From Virgibacillus oceani (GTDB lineage Bacteria > Bacillota > Bacilli > Bacillales > Amphibacillaceae), in NCBI RefSeq assembly GCF_014638995.1, contig NZ_BMFR01000001.1, positions 496,001 through 560,000 on the forward strand: DNA of 64,000 nt, in the 5' to 3' direction. Within the stretch, counting starts at the first letter, position 1; each line of letters begins with the position of its first letter. The position numbers and the translations under genes were made by a program. The notes beneath the pieces are model-generated. The model was not told the origin of the DNA and searched no databases. It saw only the letters and a program-made list of their open reading frames with translations. Shown piece after piece: positions 57,906-64,000 of the stretch.

Positions 57906-59036
57906 ATGGGTGAAAATAGTAATGAAATATCAGAGTTAAAAGCAGGAGCTACAGTGACAGGGAATGTTGTTAAAATAGAAGATAAGCAGGTTCTTGTCGA
58001 CATTGGATATAAAACGGAAGGAATTGTTCCGATAAGTGAACTATCAAATCTTCACATAGAATCACCTGGCGATATGGTTAAAGAGGGTGACGAACTATCC
58101 CTAAAGGTTACAAAAATTGATGATGATGAGGTAGTACTTTCCAAAAAAGCAATTGATTCAGATAAAGCGTGGGATGATTTGGAGAAAGCTTATGAAAATA
58201 ATGAAGTTTTTAATACAGAGGTAAAAGAAATTGTTAAGGGCGGATTAGTTGCCGACGTTGGTTTACGTGGTTTTATTCCTGCTTCGCTAGTTGAAACATT
58301 TTTTGTGGAAGATTTTACTGATTATAAAGGAAGAACATTAAGCGTAAAAATAGTTGATTTAAATAAAGAGCATAACCGCGTGATATTATCACATCGGGCA
58401 GTCGTTGAAGAACAGGCTGCTAAACAAAAACAACAGGTAATTCAATCTCTGGAACAGGGTCAAATAGTAGATGGTGTTGTACAGCGGATTACGAGTTTTG
58501 GTGTATTCGTTGATATTGGAGGAATTGATGGTCTTGTTCATATTTCGCAGCTTGCACACAAGCATGTGGAAAAAGCATCAGATGTTGTATCAGTTGGTCA
58601 AACAATAAAAGTGGAAGTATTATCTGTTGACCGTGACAATGAGCGTATTTCCCTCTCACATAAGAAAACAATTCCCGGTCCGTGGGAAAATGTTCGGGAA
58701 CAGTTTTCCAGAGGTGATATTGTAGAAGGAACTGTGAAGCGTCTCGTTAATTTTGGAGCGTTTGTTGAAGTCGCCCCCGGTGTAGAAGGGTTAGTTCACA
58801 TTTCACAAATAGCTAACCGCCATGTTGGTACACCAAATGAAGTTTTAGAAGCGGGACAATCAATAAAGGTTAAGGTATTAGATGTAAATGAAGCTGAAGA
58901 ACGTATGTCATTAAGCATCAAAGAAATTGAGCAGGAACAAGAAGCTGCAGAATTTAAACAATATGAAAAAGACGAAGATCAGACAGGATTTCAACTGGGT
59001 GACTTTATTGGTGATAAGCTAAACAAATATAAATAG
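57906..59036 (+). CDS. ypfD: 30S ribosomal protein S1 homologue
   Basis: The 376-residue protein has four S1 RNA-binding domains (near 14-83, 100-167, 188-256, 273-342). The third and fourth have the clear pattern VDGVVQRITSFGVFVDIGGIDGLVHISQ and VEGTVKRLVNFGAFVEVAPGVEGLVHIS. Firmicutes S1-like proteins are shorter than the six-domain E. coli S1. ATG 57906 fits AAGGAGG with 9 nt; TTG 57900 is too close. Confidence 0.93.
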   Translation: MGENSNEISELKAGATVTGNVVKIEDKQVLVDIGYKTEGIVPISELSNLHIESPGDMVKEGDELSLKVTKIDDDEVVLSKKAIDSDKAWDDLEKAYENNEVFNTEVKEIVKGGLVADVGLRGFIPASLVETFFVEDFTDYKGRTLSVKIVDLNKEHNRVILSHRAVVEEQAAKQKQQVIQSLEQGQIVDGVVQRITSFGVFVDIGGIDGLVHISQLAHKHVEKASDVVSVGQTIKVEVLSVDRDNERISLSHKKTIPGPWENVREQFSRGDIVEGTVKRLVNFGAFVEVAPGVEGLVHISQIANRHVGTPNEVLEAGQSIKVKVLDVNEAEERMSLSIKEIEQEQEAAEFKQYEKDEDQTGFQLGDFIGDKLNKYK

Positions 59037-59051
59037 GAGATCATTCAAATT

Positions 59052-59088
59052 TGGTTCCTCTTTCTTCACAAAGAGGAACCTTTTTTTC
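59052..59088. terminator. Terminator after the S1 gene
   Basis: GGTTCCTCTTT pairs perfectly with AAAGAGGAACC, followed by seven T. The 180 bases after it up to yphA hold no gene; a TATAAT at 59246 may be the yphA promoter -10. Confidence 0.9.
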
Positions 59089-59271
59089 ATAAAAGCATTT
59101 TCGCCGCTAATTCACCTCATATAGTTAGACGGCAGAATTGAATTATAAATAATTTGTGTCAAAATTTTACTGATTTTGCGTAAATACAATATAACAATCA
59201 TTTTTCAATTCACAGATGTCTCGTTTAAAACATACTATTAGTAGTTATAATGCTAATGGCAGGTGATGAAT

Positions 59272-59880
59272 GTGACAAGCGGCATTATTTTTTATTGGAT
59301 TGGATGGATTTTCTGGGTTATCGTTACATTTTTTATGAAAAAGGGTCGACAAAGAACATTTTATGCGTGTTGGATTTTATTCATCATATTAAGTTCCTCT
59401 GTATCTATTCAAGTTAGTAAGTATCAAATCGGTTTGTCATTTATAATTTTATTAATTGGTTCCATATATTTTCATTCTATTGCAAAGTCACTCTATCTTT
59501 TATTTTCCGCCTTTACCATTTCTCTAGGATATATAGCGATTCTGTTTTGGGAAAGAATTACCCCTGTATGGATATTTTTACCGCGTACGGTTTTAATTCC
59601 ACTTATTATGACATTCTTAATCGTGCTATTGACAGATTCGTTACATGATAAACTTGCTGTAGGGTTATTAGGATTAACGAGTGGTGAGATCTTCCATAGT
59701 ATTATTTTATCTAGCTATAGACTTTATGAAACAATTGGCGGACTAGCATTTTTGGATAGTTTTTTTATGATGGCAATGTTTGTCGTTTTTATCGATTCAC
59801 TACTTAAAGTGAAAGCTAAATTATACGCAGCCGTACGTGAATACAAACAATTGCTGCGATGGAAAACGAATCAGCACTAA
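59272..59880 (+). CDS. yphA: Integral membrane protein YphA
   Basis: The protein has about 202 residues and six hydrophobic spans, with the YphA-type opening GIIFYWIGWIFWVIVTFFM and a basic C-terminus. Function unknown. Start options are GTG 59263, ATG 59266 and GTG 59272; CAGGTGAT favours the last. Its place before der matches B. subtilis. Confidence 0.8.
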   Translation: MTSGIIFYWIGWIFWVIVTFFMKKGRQRTFYACWILFIILSSSVSIQVSKYQIGLSFIILLIGSIYFHSIAKSLYLLFSAFTISLGYIAILFWERITPVWIFLPRTVLIPLIMTFLIVLLTDSLHDKLAVGLLGLTSGEIFHSIILSSYRLYETIGGLAFLDSFFMMAMFVVFIDSLLKVKAKLYAAVREYKQLLRWKTNQH

Positions 59881-59977
59881 AAACGATTGTTAATATCAGT
59901 TTCTTTTGCTAGAATTAAAACTTGAATCGACTTGTGTTAAATAAGTTGTTAGAAAGAATAGAAAGGATGTTCCTTTC

Positions 59978-61288
59978 ATGAGGAAATCTGTTGTAGCAAT
60001 TGTCGGGAGACCGAACGTAGGAAAGTCAACAATTTTTAATAGACTGGTTGGAGAGAGGATATCAATTGTAGAGGATATACCTGGTGTAACTAGGGATCGT
60101 ATCTATGCACAAGGTGAATGGCTGACATCTACTTTTAACATAATAGATACTGGAGGAATTGAGATTGGCGACGAGCCATTATTAATGTTAATGCGCCAGC
60201 AGGCTGAACTAGCAATTGATGAAGCTGATGTAATCATTTTTATGGTAAATGGCAGAGAAGGGATTACAGCGGCTGATGAAGAGGTTGCAAAGATTTTGTT
60301 TAAATCGAACAAACCTGTTGTACTTGGTGTTAATAAAATTGATAATCCGGAAATGCAAGATAAAATCTATGAGTTTTATTCGTTAGGTTTTGGTGAACCA
60401 TACCCAATCTCGGGATCACACGGTCTTGGATTAGGAGATCTTCTTGATGAAGTGGTAAAGCATTTCCCTGAAAATGATGCAGAAGACAAAGACGATGATA
60501 CGATTTATTTTAGTTTAATTGGCAGGCCAAATGTGGGTAAATCATCATTGGTTAATGCATTATTAAATGAAGAACGCGTAATCGTAAGTGAGATTGAGGG
60601 CACTACAAGAGACGCCATTGATACGCATTTACACAAGGATGATCAAGATTTCGTAATCATTGATACAGCTGGGATGCGCAAACGAGGAAAGGTTTATGAA
60701 ACAACCGAGAAATACAGTGTATTGCGCGCGTTAAAGGCAATTGAACGTTCCGATGTCGTTTTAGTGTTAATCGATGCTGAAACGGGTATAAGGGAACAGG
60801 ACAAAAAAATTGCAGGTTATGCACATGATGCAGGACGGGCGATTGTAATAGTCGTGAACAAATGGGATACAATACAATCGGATGAGAAAGCTATGAAAGA
60901 ATTTGAAACCAAAGTAAGATCCCATTTTCAATTTTTGGATTATGCACCGATTGTATTCTTATCTGCTAAGACAAAGAAACGATTGCATACGTTAATGCCA
61001 ATGATCAAAATGGCTAGTGAAAATCATGAAAAACGTATACCAACAAACGTGTTAAACGATGTGATTATGGATGCACTAGCAATGAATCCAACCCCAACAA
61101 TGAAAGGGAAACGTTTGAAAGTTTTGTATGCAACACAGGTATCAATCAAACCACCTAGCTTTGTTGTTTTCGTTAATGACCCCGAACTAATGCATTTTTC
61201 ATATGAAAGATTTTTGGAAAATAAAATTAGGGATGCATTTGGATTTGTTGGTACACCTATAAAAATATTTGCACGAAGAAGACAATAA
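59978..61288 (+). CDS. der: Ribosome biogenesis GTPase Der
   Basis: The 436-residue protein has two tandem G domains, each with GRPNVGKS (residues 10-17 and about 182-189), DTGG/DTAG and NKxD (NKID, NKWD) motifs, and a KH-like C-terminal domain. It is essential for 50S assembly. GAAAGGATG precedes the ATG. Confidence 0.96.
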   Translation: MRKSVVAIVGRPNVGKSTIFNRLVGERISIVEDIPGVTRDRIYAQGEWLTSTFNIIDTGGIEIGDEPLLMLMRQQAELAIDEADVIIFMVNGREGITAADEEVAKILFKSNKPVVLGVNKIDNPEMQDKIYEFYSLGFGEPYPISGSHGLGLGDLLDEVVKHFPENDAEDKDDDTIYFSLIGRPNVGKSSLVNALLNEERVIVSEIEGTTRDAIDTHLHKDDQDFVIIDTAGMRKRGKVYETTEKYSVLRALKAIERSDVVLVLIDAETGIREQDKKIAGYAHDAGRAIVIVVNKWDTIQSDEKAMKEFETKVRSHFQFLDYAPIVFLSAKTKKRLHTLMPMIKMASENHEKRIPTNVLNDVIMDALAMNPTPTMKGKRLKVLYATQVSIKPPSFVVFVNDPELMHFSYERFLENKIRDAFGFVGTPIKIFARRRQ

Positions 61289-61301
61289 GGAGGAACATAC
61301 T

Positions 61302-62339
61302 GTGGCTAAAGTAGCAGTATTAGGAGCTGGGAGCTGGGGGACAGCCTTAAGCATCGTGTTAGCTGATAATAACCATGATGTCAGACTGTGGACCCACCGT
61401 CAGGACCAAGCTGAAATTATAAACACAACACATAAAAATGAAAAATATCTTGAAATAATGATTCCCGAAAAAATAAGGGCATATTATGATCTTCAAGAGG
61501 CAATACAGGATGTTTCCGCAATAGTAATAGTCGTTCCAACAAAGGCTATTCGTGATGTTTGCCAGCAGCTGAACGAAATTCTTCATCACAATGCAACAAT
61601 TATTCATGCTTCAAAGGGTATTGAACCAGAAACATTAAAACGAGTATCTGAAATGATTAGTGAAGAAATGGATCATTACAATTATGATGATATTGTCGTT
61701 CTATCTGGTCCAAGTCATGCTGAAGAGGTTGGAAAAAGACAACCGACTACAGTTACTGTTTCATCGTTAAATGATATTAATGCGGAAATTGCCCAGGATC
61801 TGTTTATCAATGAAGCATTTAGGGTTTATACTAGCCCGGATGTGGTAGGCGTTGAGCTAGGCGGTGCGCTGAAAAACATCATTGCATTGGGTGCAGGAAT
61901 ATCCGATGGTTTGGGATATGGTGATAATGCTAAAGCAGCTCTCATAACTCGTGGTTTAGCAGAAATTGCAAGGTTAGGCACATCATTGGGTGCAAATCCA
62001 CTTACATTTTTAGGTCTTCCCGGAGTTGGGGATCTAATTGTAACATGTACAAGTGTGCACAGCAGAAACTGGCGCGCTGGAAACCTATTAGGTAAAGGAA
62101 AGAAGCTGGACCAGGTTTTAGACCAAATGGGAATGGTTGTAGAGGGAGTAAGAACGGCCAAAGCAGCACATCAATTCGCCTCCCAGCAGCAAATTGAAAT
62201 GCCAATAACAAATGGTATTTACAAAATATTATTTGATGAGGCAAAACCAAAAGATGTTGTTGACCAATTAATGAATAGAACGAAACGCGAAGAAATGGAT
62301 GATATAGCAACGCTTCTTACAGAAAGATATTCGCAATAG
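61302..62339 (+). CDS. gpsA: Glycerol-3-phosphate dehydrogenase [NAD(P)+]
   Basis: The 345-residue enzyme supplies sn-glycerol-3-phosphate for lipids. It has a Rossmann motif [11 protein letters not shown] at the start, [31 protein letters not shown] and the catalytic-lysine region [44 protein letters not shown] sets GTG 61302; the upstream frame lies inside der. Confidence 0.96.
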   Translation: MAKVAVLGAGSWGTALSIVLADNNHDVRLWTHRQDQAEIINTTHKNEKYLEIMIPEKIRAYYDLQEAIQDVSAIVIVVPTKAIRDVCQQLNEILHHNATIIHASKGIEPETLKRVSEMISEEMDHYNYDDIVVLSGPSHAEEVGKRQPTTVTVSSLNDINAEIAQDLFINEAFRVYTSPDVVGVELGGALKNIIALGAGISDGLGYGDNAKAALITRGLAEIARLGTSLGANPLTFLGLPGVGDLIVTCTSVHSRNWRAGNLLGKGKKLDQVLDQMGMVVEGVRTAKAAHQFASQQQIEMPITNGIYKILFDEAKPKDVVDQLMNRTKREEMDDIATLLTERYSQ

Positions 62340-62353
62340 CCCTTTTGAAACAC

Positions 62354-62380
62354 ACTTAATCCGCCCCTTTGCATATACTA
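62354..62380 (+). promoter_or_regulatory. Probable SigK promoter
   Basis: AC (62354-62355), 16 nt, then CATATACTA (62372-62380) fits the late mother-cell SigK pattern. The downstream spore protein belongs to a SigK-controlled family. Confidence 0.5.
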
Positions 62381-62412
62381 GTGTTGAACTAACAATGCAA
62401 GGAGGCGAGCCT

Positions 62413-62673
62413 GTGAGCGGTTTTCAAAAAAAAGCTTTTGACAAAATTCAACAAAAAGCGAATATTGATCCCAGTGAAATTTATAAAGTAGCAGATTCTG
62501 TTAAAAATGCTGATTTTTCCGATGAGCAAACAGTAAGGAAATTAGTGCGGCAGTTAGCAAGAATGGCAAATAAACCGATTTCAAAAGAAAAGGAAGATAA
62601 AATTGTTCAATCCATTGCGAAGAACAATATGCCAATGGATATGCAATCGTTGAATCAATTTTTTAAAAAGTAA
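62413..62673 (+). CDS. spoVIF: Stage VI sporulation protein F
   Basis: The 86-residue helical protein has the family strings SEIYKVADSVKNADFSDEQTVRKLVRQLARMANKPISKEKEDKIV. SpoVIF (YjcC) helps coat assembly through GerE in B. subtilis. AAGGAGG with 8 nt spacing selects GTG 62413 over ATG 62395. Confidence 0.85.
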   Translation: MSGFQKKAFDKIQQKANIDPSEIYKVADSVKNADFSDEQTVRKLVRQLARMANKPISKEKEDKIVQSIAKNNMPMDMQSLNQFFKK

Positions 62674-62772
62674 TCTGAACTGGGCAAGTGAGGATACAAA
62701 AATGTATCAGCTCGCATAATATAAATCGCACAAGCATTCATGGAGAGAGTTGTAGTGGGTGTTATTTAGTCA

Positions 62773-62817
62773 AATCGAGGTGGAGAAGGCCCCCTCCATC
62801 TCGGTTTTTATTTTTTG
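62773..62817 (+). terminator. Terminator after spoVIF
   Basis: AATCGAGGTGGAG pairs with CTCCATCTCGGTT (wobbles), followed by TTTATTTTTT. It lies 100 nt after the gene. Confidence 0.8.
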
Positions 62818-62841
62818 CAGGCATCAATAATGAATGCAGCC

Positions 62842-62870
62842 AACCTTTAATATTAATTAAAGGTTTTTTA
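62842..62870 (+). terminator. Second terminator in the same gap
   Basis: AACCTTTAA pairs perfectly with TTAAAGGTT, followed by TTTT. The gap 62674-63060 (387 bases) otherwise holds only a weak open frame that crosses both terminators, and a possible sporulation-type -10 (CATATATAA) near 63027 upstream of the next gene. Confidence 0.75.
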
Positions 62871-63060
62871 AAGGTAGAAATGTATAATAATCGGATGGAA
62901 TTTACAAAACGGGATTGTCGGGAACCCGCAATTTCTTCTTGTCTGGTTTATACTGCTAATTTTAGAAAATAGGACGTGCATATGTATTTTTCTGATGTAA
63001 TTTTTTCTATATGATATAATACGTGTGCATATATAAGGTTAATATTTAGGGGTGAGATAA

Positions 63061-63258
63061 ATGTCACAGTCAATGCTAAAAATGTGGATTTCTTTTGCAG
63101 GTATAATACTATTATTATTAGCAATTGGTTTAATACTTCTTAGCAGATATAAATTAAAAGGATGGCTAGCAGGAATAGTAACACTGCTTGCATATATTTG
63201 TTTGATTATTGGTAGCATTATTATATTTTATATTGTCTTTAGTGGACCAACTATGTAA
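63061..63258 (+). CDS. yphE: DUF2768 membrane protein (YphE-like)
   Basis: The 65-residue protein has two membrane spans (about 8-27 and 37-60). It matches DUF2768 proteins, a small family of spore-formers that precede yphF and spoIVA. AGGGGTGAG precedes the ATG. Confidence 0.82.
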   Translation: MSQSMLKMWISFAGIILLLLAIGLILLSRYKLKGWLAGIVTLLAYICLIIGSIIIFYIVFSGPTM

Positions 63259-63277
63259 AAAGTTTAGGAGGCTTTTT

Positions 63278-64000
63278 ATGAATCGTACATATACTCGTGC
63301 CTTCGGTGTGCTGTTACTTATGATTTTGCTAAGTGGTTGTCTCTATCCAGATAACGAGTTAGCTAAAAATCAGGTTCCAAACGAAGCGCAGCTAGAATTA
63401 GTACAAGCAGCTGTTGATAATTACCGTGAAGAAACTAATGGACTAGTTCCGATCAAAACAAAGCCAATGGATACGCCTATTTTCCAAAAGTACTTAATCG
63501 ACTTTAGTGCATTAAAGGAAAAACATCAGCTAGCAGAAATACCTGGTAATGCATATGAAAATGGCGGTGTATATCAATATACTTTAATAACACCAGAAGA
63601 TAACCCCCGCGTGAAATTAATTGACTTACGGATAACCGAAGCAATACGCGAAGTGAGTGTAAAATTACAAATTTACCGTAATGAGCATTTGTACCCGCCG
63701 TTTGGAGATCCAATAGTGAAAGGTATTTATAAATTAAATTATAAAGAGTTAGGTTTAGAACATGAACCATATGTAGTCAGCCCATATTCCGGTGATAATT
63801 TGCCAATCATCATGACTACAGATGGTGAACTGTACGTTGATTATCGAAATGATCTTTATGATGCAATAAAGGATTATGATCATAACTACAAAAAGGGGGA
63901 TGATATTCGGTATTTATTGGCCGAAAATACACCGTTTGTTCCAGTCTACTCCTTACCCTATACAATCCGCGATGGTGAACCGGTTTTTTTGAATAAGAAT
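63278..64000 (+). CDS. yphF: YphF-like lipoprotein (3' end cut by the window)
   Basis: The frame is open from ATG 63278 (TTAGGAGG, 9 nt upstream) to the window end, 241 codons without stop. B. subtilis YphF is about 244 residues, so nearly all is present. The signal peptide ends in a lipobox LLSGC (C21). The rest is a secreted alpha/beta domain of unknown function. It is 19 nt after yphE and probably co-transcribed. Confidence 0.85.
   Translation, partial: MNRTYTRAFGVLLLMILLSGCLYPDNELAKNQVPNEAQLELVQAAVDNYREETNGLVPIKTKPMDTPIFQKYLIDFSALKEKHQLAEIPGNAYENGGVYQYTLITPEDNPRVKLIDLRITEAIREVSVKLQIYRNEHLYPPFGDPIVKGIYKLNYKELGLEHEPYVVSPYSGDNLPIIMTTDGELYVDYRNDLYDAIKDYDHNYKKGDDIRYLLAENTPFVPVYSLPYTIRDGEPVFLNKN

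Noticed and set aside
62688..62972. 94-codon open frame after spoVIF
   Set aside because: It crosses two strong terminators and lacks a ribosome site and protein-like pattern.

Overview
The window is low-GC DNA from an endospore-forming member of the Bacillaceae. The evidence is core genes resABCDE, sigX/rsiX, cotJABC, ypbG, ypbH/mecB, gudB, ypdA, ansA, prsW, sleB/ypeB, ypfA, cmk, plsC, ypfD-type S1, yphA, der, gpsA, spoVIF and yphE/yphF, in an order close to the Bacillus subtilis ypuL-yphF segment. Sequence style and frequent long hairpin terminators suggest a halotolerant genus such as Oceanobacillus, Virgibacillus or Lentibacillus; this is inference, not proof.

Region 1 (1 to about 24.5 kb, plus strand) is the late half of a siphovirus-type prophage whose left end lies outside the window. 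Order: ArpU-like late regulator, a short tyrosine recombinase, an accessory pocket (RelA/SpoT-type alarmone synthetase, a hidden 48-aa membrane protein on the minus strand, an unknown 141-aa protein, a possible hydrophobic micropeptide), two HNH endonucleases, small and large terminase, portal, ClpP-like protease, HK97-type capsid, head-tail connectors, tail tube, tail chaperone-like protein, tape measure, Dit, a collagen-containing Tal/receptor-binding protein, small tail-end genes, XhlA, holin and amidase. Both the capsid gene and the tail tube gene end in CCC TAA, followed in the +1 frame by an FN3 domain. This is a pair of programmed +1 frameshift cassettes sharing almost the same 14-nt junction.

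Region 2 (24.5 to 27.6 kb) is accessory DNA at the right flank of the prophage: a Panacea-type antitoxin with an overlapping toxin candidate behind a palindromic operator, two small minus-strand genes, a LexA-box-controlled mini-WYL/YolD operon lacking its usual Y-family polymerase, and a two-helix membrane protein. The exact attachment site cannot be fixed without the left end.

Region 3 (27.8 to 64 kb) is core chromosome. rluB and resABC-resDE (cytochrome c biogenesis plus its two-component regulator) are followed by a cobalamin riboswitch controlling a DUF4430 lipoprotein and an ECF S-component. Next come sigX-rsiX with its own ECF promoter; ferredoxin; ypbB-recS-ypbD; a BMP-family lipoprotein next to a chemoreceptor; a 240-bp palindromic intergenic repeat; the cotJ operon; ypbG; mecB; a D-Ala-D-Ala ligase; gudB with a cre box; ypdA; ansA; prsW; sleB-ypeB; ypfA; cmk-plsC-S1; yphA; der-gpsA; spoVIF; and the start of the yphE-yphF pair, the last gene running off the window.
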